Both the position numbers and the translations under genes were made by a program. From Guadua angustifolia (Eukaryota; Streptophyta; Magnoliopsida; Poales; Poaceae), in NCBI GenBank assembly GCA_036346375.1, contig CM070501.1, forward strand, positions 38,336,539-38,400,538: a DNA stretch of 64,000 nt, given 5' to 3'. The notes beneath the pieces were generated by a model. The model did no database searches and had not been told where the DNA came from. It saw only the letters and a list, made by a program, of their open reading frames with translations. This document shows positions 49,230-61,650 of the stretch, one piece after another (the stretch's first letter is position 1; each line of letters begins with the position of its first letter).

Positions 49230-51650
49230 CATCCTGACTCTACAAACATTTCTCTCAATTTATAGAATGTTAGTACAATCAATGAATAAGAAAGAATGGA
49301 GTTGGTCAAAGAATTCTCTATGGAGGAAATAAAAACTGTTGTTTTTCAAATGGAGCATAATAAAGCTTCAGGCCTAGATGGTTTGTCTGCTGAGTTTTAT
49401 AAAAAGATTTGGTACTTAGTGAAAGATGATTTGAAAATATTGGTTGGTGACTTTCATAAAGGGGTTTTGGACATTCAAAGATTAAACTATGGGGTCATAA
49501 CGAAGATTTTGATGACTAGGCTGAATTGCATGGTTGACTCTATTGTTTCTAGAACTCAAACTGCTTTCATTAAGAACAGATGTATCTTAGAAAGGGTGTT
49601 GTTATTGCATTAAACTTTGAATGCAATTCACAGAAAGAGGAAATCTAGTATTCTCTTCAAAGTAGATTTTGAGAAGACCTCTGACAATATCAAATGGTCC
49701 TTTTTGTATCAAATGATGAAACAAAAAGTTTTTACTGATATTTGGTGTGATTGGATCATAAAAAGTGTAACCAATGGTCATGTAGGTATTAAGGTGAATA
49801 ATGATATTGGTTCATATTTTATAACACAAAAAGGCTTGAGACAAGGTGGCCCCTGTCTCCTCTTCTTTTTGACATAATTGTAGATGCATTGGCTATTTTG
49901 GTTGATTGGGCTAAAAACATGGCTTGATCAAGGGGTTGGTACTTGAATTTGTCAAAAATGGTCTTGCTATATTGCAGTATATAGATGAGCATTTTCCTAA
50001 TACAAGATGATTTTGCAAGCACATAGAATCTCAAAATTATTTTGTGTTTGTTTGAGCAAATGTCAGGATTAAAGGTCAATTTCCATAAAAGTGAACTTTA
50101 TTAATTTGGGGATATTGTAAACAAACAAATGGATTATAATCGAATCCTCACTTGCAAAAACGGTTCTATGCCTTTAACTTATTTGGACATACTTGTTAGT
50201 AGAACTAGACTAAGAAAAATTCATTGGAAGAACATAGAGGATAATATAGAGTGCAAATTAGGATGTTGGTAAGAGAAACTCTTATTAATTGGGGGTAGAT
50301 TGATACTTGTTAATTCATGTTTGAGTAATGCCTCTCTTTATATGCTTTTCTTTTACAAATTACCAAAGGCAATAAGGAAAAGGATGGATTATTTTAGAGC
50401 TAGACTGTTGTGGCAAACTGATCAAGATATCGGGAAGTACTATTTGGTCAATTGGCATTCGGTTTGTGTGCCAAAAGACCAAGGGGTTTGGGTGTGCTAG
50501 ACCTAGATATTATGAATACTACTTTGCTCAGAAAATGACTATAAAAATTAGTAAATAAAGATGGAATATGGCAGGAACTCCTTATAAACAAATACTTAAG
50601 TTCTAAAACTTTGTCTCAAGTAACTTTTAAATCCGGTAACTCACAATTTTGGGCTGGTCTGATGTCAGTTAAGGATCAATTTTTAAAATATTGCAGAGTC
50701 ATCTTGGGGGATGGCTCCAATACAAGATTTTAGAAAAATATTTGGCTAGGCAACCAATCTTTCTATCATAAACACCCTAGATTATATAATTTAACTTTTA
50801 GCAAGAATATCATTATGGCCGATGTTTTCTCTAAAGGTTGGGAGACTATTACTTTAAGAAGACTCTCTGGGGTGATACTTTGACCTTACAAGAAAAACTG
50901 AAGACAAAATATCAAAGGGTGACACTAAATGAGGAAGAGGATAAGATTGCTTGGAATTTGAGTTCTAATAGTTTATTTTCTATGAAATCATTTTACTTGT
51001 TTATGAAAACCCAGAATGTAAATTTTTCTCATAAATTCCTTTGGAAGATTAAGTTCACTCTCAAAGTTAGAGTTTTCATTTGGTTAATGCTGAGGAGAAG
51101 CATTTTAACTAAAGATAGACTCTTACAAAGGGGTTGGAAATGGGATAAGAAATGTCAATTTGGTGGTGCTAATTAGACAATTGACCATTTGTTTATCTCA
51201 TATCCATTGGCAAGATTCATTTGGAATATGGTAAGATTTGCTTTTGGTTTGAGATGTTCACTTGCTAATGTTGAACACCTATTTGGTAATTGGTTGACTC
51301 AATTCAAGCATGAATCCAAGAAGCTATTGTTGGTGGAAATTTCAGCATTATTATGGACTATTTGAAAAGCGTGTAATGGAGCGTGCTTCAGAAATATCAT
51401 GCCGATTGATCCCACAAAACTAATCTTTCACATAACATAGTGGCTCAATATTTGGATTGTTTTGCAGATAAAGGAGAAAAATGGAGAAGCCATGCTTTTG
51501 GGTGGGGGCAAATAGCTGGAACAAGTGGTTATTGAGATGCTCAATGTGCACAGGAATGGAGACCAACGGTTGCTAGGATTGCTATCTGAAATAGAAAAAG
51601 ATGGAGAGAAAAAGAAATAGTTTTTGTGTTGATCCAAAAGTATTAGGACA
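49230..51650 (+). pseudogene. L1-type LINE remnant with inactivated reverse transcriptase
   Basis: Plant L1-type LINEs copy themselves by target-primed reverse transcription. The RT fingers begin in 49296-49613 (FSMEEIKTVVFQMEHNKASG) and continue in 49617-49877 (KVDFEKTSDNIKWSFL, QKGLRQGGP). A block of RT between LNYGVI and TKILMTRLN is missing. The catalytic YADD box reads YIDE at 49978-49989. The downstream connection region (50300-50500) and the zinc-binding domain (50838-51176, FLWKIKFTLKVRVFIWLMLR) are in other frames with many stops. The endonuclease is absent. Confidence 0.85.
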
Positions 51651-51737
51651 AAGTGACAGAGGAGGAAGTTGTGGTAGGCAATGTAGCCCTTGCCGTTGCA
51701 CCTCCAGTCGTACAACAAGCCCCACTGATCCATTTAT

Positions 51738-52230
51738 TCATTGCCTCAAAGCAAAAACATATACCATCGACAGGTGAACTCTAACGAGGGAGGGATCTAA
51801 GAGCGAGGAGAAGTGCGAGAAGTAGAGAACAGGTACCATGCGGTGGCAAAGTGCGGAGGGGGGTTTGCGGCGAAGGAGGCGATGGAGGGCAGTGTATTCG
51901 GGGTAGGGCGGGAGGAGGCTGGGGTCGGTGGCTGAAGAACACAGCCGAGGAAGTCGGGGTCCATGGATCGAGAGGGGGCGGGGCTCGCTGTGGCAGAGGC
52001 GGAGGGTGAGGCGGTAGCGGTGGAGTCGTCGGACATCGCCTCCATTTTCCCAGCAGCGTGCCGGTCGTGTGCACTGGGGGTAGATCAAAGATGGGGCAAT
52101 GAGCTGGCAAAGTGGTTGTTTTCTTTGCCTGTGCGCACGTGGCAGTTGGGATTGTTTGGTTGGTGCAAAATTGCGTGGTCCGGCGAAGCCGAGGAGGTAT
52201 GCTACTAAGTTTAGTTTCCATGTGATTTCT
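51738..52230 (-). other. GC-rich exon-like segment, not identified
   Basis: All three minus-strand frames are largely open. One starts with a good ATG at 52045 and encodes a Ser/Pro/Ala-rich peptide with MDPDFLGCVLQPP near its middle. This looks like a first exon of a host gene or a captured fragment, but no continuation is evident. Confidence 0.3.
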
Positions 52231-52615
52231 ACAAGATATGTAGTGAAATTACCAACCAATTTAACCAATAAAAATATACCTTCAAATTCTAGTCGAAGCA
52301 TATTCAGATCTAGATAGTGAGAATGTACATGGTCACCTACCAAAATATGGATTGATCTGCAACCTTGACTAAAATTATGATGATTTTACTGAAAAATCAA
52401 ATCAAATTACTAGGAAGAAATGTGCTTTTTTTTAAAGCAAAAGTAAATAATCCTACTGCACTAGAATTTTAAAAAACTTTAAAAGGGAAAGAGTAAAAAA
52501 GGAATCAGGGGCAACTTTGAAAGACATATTGTTCCTTTTAACTTTGCCCTGGATAGGATAATTGTTTTTAATTGAAGATCAATTACGAATTGAAAATATC
52601 AATTAAACAATATTA

Positions 52616-52806
52616 ATGTTGTAGTCGCACGCTGGCAACACACCTATATTTTTGTCTACTTTTCTAACTTAGAAAGCTAGAATGGATTCGGTCATTCGAA
52701 CCATATATCTAATATTGCAATCGCACGCTGATAGCACACCTATATTTCTGGCTACTTTTCTAACCTAGAAAGCTAGAATAGATTCGGTCATTTGAATCAT
52801 ATATCT
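52616..52806. repeat. 96-bp tandem duplication
   Basis: Units starting ATGTTGTAGTCGCACGCTGG (52616) and ATATTGCAATCGCACGCTGA (52712) are about 90% identical. Non-coding. Confidence 0.85.
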
Positions 52807-53166
52807 AATGTTTGCATACTTGCTAGGTATTGGCATCAATCATGTCTGCATTGTTCCCATCCATTGGAATAAGAAAAAAAAATGGCTACAATTGAACTGT
52901 AGCAAAGTACTGATGTGCTCGAACTTGAAATATGATATTCTTAATTTGACTACTAAAAGGCCTCAGACCACTTGAACCGTGGCCCGAGGTCTGGTATAAA
53001 AAAAGTAAAAAATGACCCAGAATCGGTTGGTCCACCCACAAGATGGCCCATCCTTAGCAAGCCCGGCCTGAGGCCTAAGTCCATAATAGCTCCGCCCCTG
53101 GCGCTACTATACTATTTACAAATTCCAATATCATATCTCGGTAGATGTAGACCTACATATGTTGTA

Positions 53167-53193
53167 CTCCCTCCTTCCGCTAATGATCTGCGT
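53167..53193. repeat. Left terminal inverted repeat of the mariner
   Basis: Pairs with 63314-63340. The first 23 bases match perfectly, then one mismatch (G/A) and CGT. Confidence 0.92.
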
Positions 53194-53212
53194 TTAACCA
53201 AATAACCAAAAT

Positions 53213-53947
53213 TCAGAATTGATTTTCGTCTACTGCATGGGAGTCTTGGAACAAGCGCAACAACCCTTCGTTTTGCATGCAGCCATGCATGAGTAAATGC
53301 ACCTCATGAGCTCCCGATCCGGCAATAAAAATCCGTGCACAAGGCACTGCAGATGCTACTCCTACCGCACAAATACTAGTACTACAAAGAATGGAGGAGG
53401 GCTCGTCCGCTTCGTCGACTGGGCGCCGGACTCCGAAAGCGAAAGCCATGGCGAGGAAGCCGTCGCTGTGCCAGAAAGCGAACACCATGGCGGCGACGAG
53501 GAAGCTGAAGATTCCGACGAGGTCCATTATGTGGAGGATTCCTTTGCCGGAGATACAGAGGTGCTGGACTCTGAAGCTGGCGTGGTCGTAGATCAACTCG
53601 GTGGCTCTCAGAATGGCGACGGTGTGGCCGTGGGCATCGTGCGTGCGGACGAAGACATGGGCAAAGAGGTGGACGTTGCTCATGCTCTTCTTCATCTCGC
53701 ATTGACCAAAGAAGACATGTTCTACATGCACAATCAGGTACAACATGTGTGCAAGCTGATGCTACCTATCCTGGTTCCTCGCTTGTATGGTGAGCATGAT
53801 GACGATGCCCAGAGTGTTGCAATTACTCTCCTTTGGATGGGCAATGGGTACGTGCACGATAATGCCAAGGGTGGTGCAGAAGGCGTTTTGGTTACCGATG
53901 GTAGTGATGGAAAATTGCAGAGTTTGGAGATGTGTAAACATATCTAA
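53213..53947. other. Open segment of unknown coding status inside the mariner 3' region
   Basis: A minus-strand frame (53746-53213, 177 aa, ATG start) and a plus-strand frame (53297-53947, 216 aa) are both fully open across the same GC-rich DNA. The minus frame has a hydrophobic segment (DLVGIFSFLVAAMVFAF); the plus frame is acidic. I recognise neither. It lies between the transposase stop and the left end, so it may be a captured host fragment. Confidence 0.3.
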
Positions 53948-54160
53948 TTTTACCTTTTCTATATGAAACCAATTTTAGATTGCGGATGTCAGATGCAGGC
54001 ATGCAGACGTATGCTAATCCCTTTGTTAAATGCAGCAGTATGCTAATCTCCTTGGTAACAACTTCATGCTCCTGATAAACTAAATCTTTAGGCGCTTTGT
54101 GCTCATGCATTTTCAAATAAACAATCGAAACCTGAACAGTTCATGAAAAACTAAACTATT

Positions 54161-56009
54161 CTAGCCAACGAATTGCAGTGCTTCATTATAGAGTTCTGTA
54201 GCACATTGCAAGGTAGTGGGAAGATCACCATGCAACTCCAAAGTCTTCTTCTTCATGTGCGGGATGTCATAATGCTGCCCTCCATTATGCTTCATGATCT
54301 CCATCATGCATGCTTGTTGTGTTAGAAATATCCGGTTTGCCCTTGACACTGGGTAGTCTTCGAATGCCTCAACAACCTTTGACACAATTTGCTCTACATT
54401 GTTTGGAGTACCTTTCTGAAACAACGCCTGTATTGCTGCAAAAAAACCGAGATCTAAAACATTAAGCTCAGGTGAGTTAGGTGGTTGGCACGTTAGTCGT
54501 ATGTCCCACCCATTTGCTTGGGCAGCTTGTACAAATTGTAGATCATCGACTGCAATATGTGTTTTGGTGTTGTCTTGCTGAATGAATATTGGTAATCCTC
54601 TTTCCTCGGCTGGCCATTTTGCTTTGATTACGGGCAATACCTTGTTTATAAGGAATTGCCGGCTAGTTTCCTTGTTAACCGATGTCATCGGCTTTGTAAC
54701 CATGGTCCCTATACATGCAAAGAAATGGATTCAGTATATGTAGCACAATTAAATTGACAACGGTGTGTAATTTTTCATGCAGATTATACAAACCTCTAGG
54801 CCTGTTCTGGCTCCTTCTCTTTGCTGGTTCGACATATACGAAGGGAAAGATGCCTATTTTCCCATCAAATATGCAGCTACCGTTGTTGTCAAATCTTGGC
54901 CGAGTAATCACTGCAAGGAACATGACCTTGTCTATGAAGTTTTTATTTTTAACCTCCCTTTCCGGTCTTGGTTCATCGTTGGTGACATAGTACTTTTGGT
55001 TCCTCCTCGTTCTATAGAACCATTTCTCATCCATGTACACGATGTTGTACATTGCTTTGAAAGTAGGAGAGGTCGGTATAGAATTTGGTTCAAACATGGA
55101 CAAACAATAGCGGACTCGAGCCTTCTTATTATCATTAGTCAAGCTGAACTTGGCGTCATTGGTGTGTCGACGGAAATATCCTTCCTTCAAACGGCTATGA
55201 AGTGTGGTTTTCTTCACACCCAACGCATTTGCAAGATCTTGGATGGTTGTGCGCTCCCTAAGAGGCACTGTTTTGATGGCTTCCATATCAATTTCTATTC
55301 TTTTGCGGCCACAATTCTTATTCAACTTGTTTTTCACACCTTCTATGTCACCATAATCCTGTCCATTGCGCCATACATACTGCACAAGTCTCAGAGGCAC
55401 ATCAAACTTCAAAGCAACTTCCTTTGTCACACCACGCCACAGCACCAGAGGATCTGTCCTTGCCAACAACTCTAGATATATGGCGATCTTCAAGTAGTCT
55501 GAGTAGAACCTTCTCTTTCTCACATTCGGACCTGCACAAGAGAAAGCAAAATAAATCTAGAAATTATGTTCAATATCGCTAAGAAACAGAATTGCTAAAT
55601 GTGCCGAAAATGCTACCGAATGACTGAAACTTAAAACTTCAGAGGATTGCAAAGAAGACCTGCAGGCTGTAGCTAACTCTGATTCCTCACTAAGCATTGA
55701 GACTAAAGACGAGCAATGTTCAGTGTGTTCAATTACCTTGGTTCCCGGCAGCAGTAGCAGCTCCACTATCTTCAGTTACAACGTTAGTTTCATCAACTCC
55801 TCGAGTATCTGTAAAATAGAATTGGCACAAATAATTTTCCTTGCAAAAATTTTCAACCAAAAGACACATGAATGGAAGTTGTAGACAAATGTACCAGCAG
55901 CTTCATCAACCTCATGCCATGCCATGTGGTTGTCGAGTTCAGTGGCAGGGCCATCCCAATCAATGGGATTGTTTAGGTCTATATCAGGTGGTGTAAGTTC
56001 AACCTTCAT
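54161..56009 (-). CDS. Mariner transposase (DD39D), exon 1 disrupted by a 6.5-kb insertion
   Basis: It would bind the terminal repeats and cut and paste the element at TA sites. As it stands, exons 56009-55895, 55808-55737, 55531-54794 and 54708-54161 join with GT-AG introns into 490 aa from an ATG supplied by the inserted LTR. Without the insertion, the frame begins at 62535 and gives 495 aa. An N-terminal helix-turn-helix region follows RKRRFYSDYLKIAIYLE (YVWRNGQDYGDIEGVKNK; DLANALGVKKTTLHSRLKEG). The catalytic triad is complete: Asp in YMDEKWFY, Asp in IFIQQDNTKTH and Asp in LNVLDLGFF, with exactly 39 residues between the last two. No stops or frameshifts were found after the insertion. 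Function depends on whether the new start is transcribed. Confidence 0.9.
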
Positions 56010-57679
56010 TAGTTATGGTTTTGGTGTTAATGACAAATCTAATATTAAGTTTATCCCCTAATGCGATATTATTATTAATGACAAATTTTATATCGAGACG
56101 AACTTGTTTATTTAGAATATCTTTGATTAGTCTCATCGCATTGAAAAATGGAAAACCCAAGGTATGTTTGCGTATTCACTTTAGTATTAGTTGCATACTT
56201 TGGAGTCAAGTTAAAATATGAATGTCCCCGTTATACTAACCACAAAATGTACATCATGTTTCCCAATCCATATATTACATGGATGCACATACTTAGGGGG
56301 AGTTCGTGGTTTAACTTGATAGTTTCATTGTATTGATCTATTATTTATTGACACACAAAAGGATCAAGACAAAGAAACTAAATCCTTGAGTATATATTTG
56401 GATTGCCTAGTTATAAGTATACTCATGGTAATATAGGATATACTCCAATACGATCAAATTGAATATGTGCATATTATGTTCAAGTCAATTATATTTATGC
56501 ACATATACATGTGGGGTTTATTCTATAGTTGATGACTTAGAGTAATGATCATTTCCATATAGTTTACACATAACGGATCATTACTTTTCATCAACATGAG
56601 TATATGAAAACTTGTGTAGTTAATATATACTCATATCAATTTAAATGATAATTTAAATTGAGTTCATTTGTCTTATTAATCATTAAAGAACATTTCATCA
56701 TGTGTTGATGGTGTTCCTTGATTAATTAAGGACAAATGAATAGCTCTTAAGTATAATGAAGCATGTGTTGCATTATTGTACTTAAGATATAATTAAATCA
56801 TTCAAATTGATTTAGGTTGTGCTCAATTGATCTATAGGCATCCATTATGTGTTAATGGAGTGCAAGAGATAATTGAGACAACCATGCATCTTGGACTAAC
56901 AAGTTTTATGAGTTGTGATTAAGTTAGGTCCAAAGATGGATGAGATGATGAGAACGAGATAAAGACGGCATCATGGGGTGATGGGCGTCAAGAAGTGGAT
57001 CCCGAAGTTAAAATAGGAGTCGAGTGATGATCCCGGGGGAGCGAAATGAAGCGATGATCATATAGACCCCAAAGGGGATTGCTTGCGCGCGGCGGCGAAG
57101 GTAAAATTAGATAGGCTAAGGACTTTATAGTCTTTGAGTCTAAGGTTTTATCGCCGTGCTATTAAGAGGGGTCGTTCCCTAGTTTGAGTTTCATCATGTG
57201 TTGGTGATCTCATCCCGCGTTCACTCAAGCTCAAATCATATCTTGATTTGGTTTTTGCATTAAGGTTAACCATTTGGCATGTGTTGCGAATGGGTTAAGC
57301 TTGTACTTGGTTGTTATTGGTTCATGCTCTGATTTGCATGTGTTGCAAAGAGGAAGAGTATATGCATTTGGTTTTCGCATAATGCTTTGATTTGCATGTG
57401 TTGCAAATAGGATAAGCTAGTGCGTTGGTTTTTTGCGTGAAGTTCATTTTTGCATGTGTTGCAAATGTTGAAGCTTCATGTTTTGGTTTCGCAAAACATC
57501 TTTATAAAACCTTGGTGTTGCTTGGAGCTAAGTTTTGCATGTGTTGCAAAAGGAGAGAGCTCAAGCACGATTTGATGTGTGTGTGTTTTGTATGGAGCTA
57601 GAGGCTTGCATGTATTGCGAGTAAAGAGCTCATACGTGTGATTTGGTTTTAGTTGAAGTTTGGTTTTGGTGTTGCATGG

Positions 57680-60600
57680 TGTAGGGTCGAGGATGCGCCT
57701 AGAGGGGGGTGAATAGGCGTTTTACAAAATTGATCACTCACTAATCAATTCGCTCTAATCAACCTCTATGTCAAAACCTAATCAAAGATATATGCGGAAG
57801 TTATAAATAGGTTTTGACAATTAAAGCCTAAATCAACTAGGCGCACTAGTGCACTAACTAAATTTATGTCTCTACACTAGAATTGCTAAATTGAACAATC
57901 AATTAATACTAAGCAATTCTAATACATTCAAGCAATTGATAAATATGCAAAAGGTAAATACTTGAATATAAAGAGACAAGGGACAACCGATGTTTTTCCG
58001 TGGTGTTAGGAGACTTGCGGTCTCCCTAGTCCACGTTGAGGCTAGCCCACACTTGGACCGGCTCCCGCCGAGCACCGCCTCTTTCCACTAGTCGTGGTTT
58101 TCACGCTCGCGAGGCTCAACCCGAACCTTCACAAATTTGCGGGGCTTTCACACCTCGAGAGCTCCTTGACGACGCCACGCTGTCTAGGAGTCGGCAACCT
58201 CCAAGAGTAATAAGCCGCCTTGCTTGAACCTCACCGGCACAACAAATGCGCCTCGGTGATCACCAAGTGCAACACATGCACAAGGCCTCCCTCAAGTGCA
58301 ACACAAGCACAAGAGGTACCCAAACCACTTCCTAATTGCAACAAATGCAATTAGTCTCACTCTTAAGCTCAAGAGGCAAATGGAGAAGAGCAACACATGC
58401 ACACAACTCCCACATACAGCAACAACCTTGCCCCAACACCCCCAAGGCCTCCTTTTATAGCCACCATGCCAAAACTAGCCGTTGGGGGCTCAAAACGGGC
58501 GAAACAGCAAAAGTGCGGTACTACCGCCCTCTAAGGGCCGGTAGTATCGCCCTCACTCCAACGGTCGGCCCAACGGCCATATTTCCAGATTACCGCTTCT
58601 CGAGGGCAGTAGTATCAAGATTTATGTACTACCGCTCCCACCGAAAGCAAAGAGTGCCGGCCAAACCTCTTCGAAAACATGCACATCGAAAATAACTACT
58701 GGCGGCAAACTGCGGTAGTATCAAGATTTATGTACTACCTACCACACCCAATGCAGAGTGCCGCCATACTGAGAAAACACGATTTAACTCCGAAATCCAT
58801 TTCTCCAAAAACCAAAGCTATTCTTTGAGCCACAAAGATGATCAACACATGATCATACACACGTACAAAACACATTTGCACCAACTTAGCTCATGCTCAA
58901 AGAATTCAAACCAAATTGCGAAAACACATTTCACAACCAACTCAAGATCTATTTGCAAAACGTATTAAGCAAATCAAACCCGAGTTTATGAGATTAATCC
59001 CCCTAGCCATGTGAAGGGCAACACAAGACCTGGTCAACTTGCCAACACCCGTTGCAAGCCCCACTCACATGCTCTCGGGATTCCGGACTCATAAACCTCA
59101 GTTTATTCGCACAACGAATTTGTAAATAACGCAATAAACACATTTCATGCTTGAGCACTACTCTTTGCAACACATGCAAAAGTCTAGCTCCAAGCAACAT
59201 CAAATCAAGATGCATGAACTCTTCTAATTGCAACACATGCAATTCTCTAGTTCCATGCAACACCAAAACCAACTTCACACCAAAACCAAATCACACGTAT
59301 GAGCTCTTTACTCGCAACACATGCAAGCCTCTAGCTCCATACAAACACACAAACATCACATCATGCTTGAGCTCTCTCCTTTTGCAACACATGCAAAACT
59401 TAGCTCCAAGCAACACCAAGGTTTTATAAAGATGTTTTGAAACGGAAAACAAAGCATGAAGCTTCAACTAATGCAACACATGCAAAAGTGAACTTCACGC
59501 AAAAGCCAACGCACTAGCTTATCACTTCTTGCAACACATGCAAATCAAAGCATTATGCGAAAACCAAATGCAACCAAGCATAAGTTTAACCCATTCGCAA
59601 CACATGCCAAATGGTTAACCCATATGCAAAAACCAAATCAAATAAGATTTGAGCTTGAGTGAACGCGGGATGAGATCACCAACACATGATGAAGCTCAAG
59701 CAAAGGGAACGACCCCTCTTAATAGCACGGCGATAAAACCTTAGACTCAAAGACTACAAAGTCCTTAGCCTATCTAATTATACCTTTGCCGCCGCACGCA
59801 AGCAATCCCCTTTGGGGTCTTTATGATCTACACTTGATTTCTCCCCCGGGATATCCACTCGACTCCACTTCGGGATCCACTCTTGACGCCCATCAACTCA
59901 TGATGCCGTCCTTATCCCGTTCTCATCATCTCATCAATCTTTGGACCTAACTTAATCACAACTCATACAAATAGTTAGTCCAAGATGCATGGTTGTCTCA
60001 ATTATCTCTTGCACTCCATTAACACATAATGGATGCCTTTAGATCAATTGAGCACAACCTAAATCAATTGAAATGATTGTAAATGTGTCTTAAGTATAAT
60101 AATGCAACACATGCTTAATTATACTTAAGAACTATTCATTTGTCCTTAATTAATCACAAAACACCATCAACACATGATGAAGTGTTCTTTAATGATTAAC
60201 AAGACAAATGAACTCAATTTAAATTATCATTTAAATTGATATGAGTATATATTAACTACACAAGTTTTCATATACTCATGTTGATGAAAAGTAATGATCC
60301 ATTATATGTAAACTATATGGAAATGGATCATTACTCTAAATCATCAACTATAGAATAAACCCCACATATATATGTGCATAAGTATGATTGACTTGGATAT
60401 AACATGCACATATTCAATTTGATTGTATTGGAGCATATCCTATATTTCCACGAGTATACTTATAACTGGGCAATTCAAATATATACTCAAGGATTTAGTT
60501 TCTTTGTCTTGATCCTTATGTGTGTCAATAACGAATCGATCAATACAAAGAGACTTTCAAGTTAAACTATAAACTCCCCCTAAATATGTGCATCCATGTA

Positions 60601-60906
60601 ATATATGGATTGAGAAACATAATGCACATTTTGTGGTTAATATAACGGGGACATTCATACTTTAACTTGAATCCAAAGTATGTAATTAATACTATAATGA
60701 ATATGCATACATGCCTCGGGTTTTCCATTTTTCAATGCGATGAGACTAAACAAAGATATTCTAAACAAACATGTTAGTCTCGATATAAGATTGTCATTAA
60801 TAACACTATCGCATTAGGGGATAAACTCAATATTGGATTTGTCATTAACACAAGATTAGATTTGTCATTAACACCAAAACCATAACTAATGAAGGTTGAA
60901 CTTACA
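57680..60906 (-). mobile_element. Inner ~3.23-kb solo LTR of the same family, reversed
   Basis: It starts TGTAGGGTCGAGG and ends GGTTGAACTTACA, the exact reverse of the outer copy's ends. CATGG flanks it at 57675-57679 and 60907-60911. Across its length it is the reverse complement of the outer LTR, with scattered differences and small indels. The minus-strand TATAAAAGG lies at 58451-58459. The two copies in opposite orientation create inverted repeats of about 1.6-1.7 kb. Confidence 0.88.
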
Positions 60907-61383
60907 CATGGAACTAGAGAATTGCATGTGTTGCAATTAGAGAGTTCATGCACCTTGATTTAGTGTTGCTTGGAGCTAGACTTTTGCATGTGTTGCAAAA
61001 GAGTAGTGCTCAAGCATGAAATGTGTTTATTGCGTTATTTGCAAGTTCGTTGTGTGAATAAACTGAGGTTTATGAGTCCGGAATCCTGAGAGCATGTGAG
61101 TGGGGCTTGCAACGGGTGTTGGCAAGTTGACCGGGTCTTGTGTTGACCTTCACATGGCTAGGGGGATTAATCTCATAAACTCGAGTTTGTTTTGCTTAAT
61201 ACGTTTTGCAAATAGATCTTGAGTTGGTTGCGAAATGCGTTTTCGCGATTTGATTTGAATTCTTTGAGCATGAGCTAAGTTGGTGCAAATGTGTTTTGCA
61301 CGTGTGTTTGATCATGTGTTGATCATCTTTGAGGCTCAAAGAATGGGTTTCGGTTTTTGGAGAAGTGGATTTCGGAGTTGAAT

Positions 61384-61650
61384 TGGTTTTCTCCAGGATG
61401 GCCGGCACTACCGCTGTGCATGGGCGGTAGTACCGCAAATGCGGTACTACCGGGCCTATGGCACCGGTAGCTTTTTGGCAGTGCGCGTGATTTTCTGGCT
61501 GGCAAGGCCGGCACTACCGCTCGGTGGGAGCGGTAGTCACATAAATCTTGATACTACCGCGCCAGAGGGCGGTAGTATCGGATTGTAGCCGTTAGCCGAC
61601 CGCTGAGGCTATGGCGTTACACTACTGCCCTATGAGGGCTGTGTAGTACT
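61384..61650. repeat. Second palindrome family, ACTACCGC/GCGGTAGT
   Basis: In the outer LTR just upstream of its TATA box, ACTACCGC is repeatedly paired with GCGGTAGT over loops of 7-9 nt (for example 61408-61432 and 61553-61584) and GCGGTAGTACCGC-AAAT-GCGGTACTACC. The inner copy has the same cluster at about 58500-58760. Confidence 0.75.

Noticed and set aside
51428..51733. 101-aa minus-strand frame starting MDQWGLLYDW
   Set aside because: It overlaps the 3' end of the plus-strand LINE remnant and matches no family.
54777..55475. 232-aa plus-strand frame
   Set aside because: It is antisense to the main transposase exon, which has clear domain and catalytic motifs on the minus strand.
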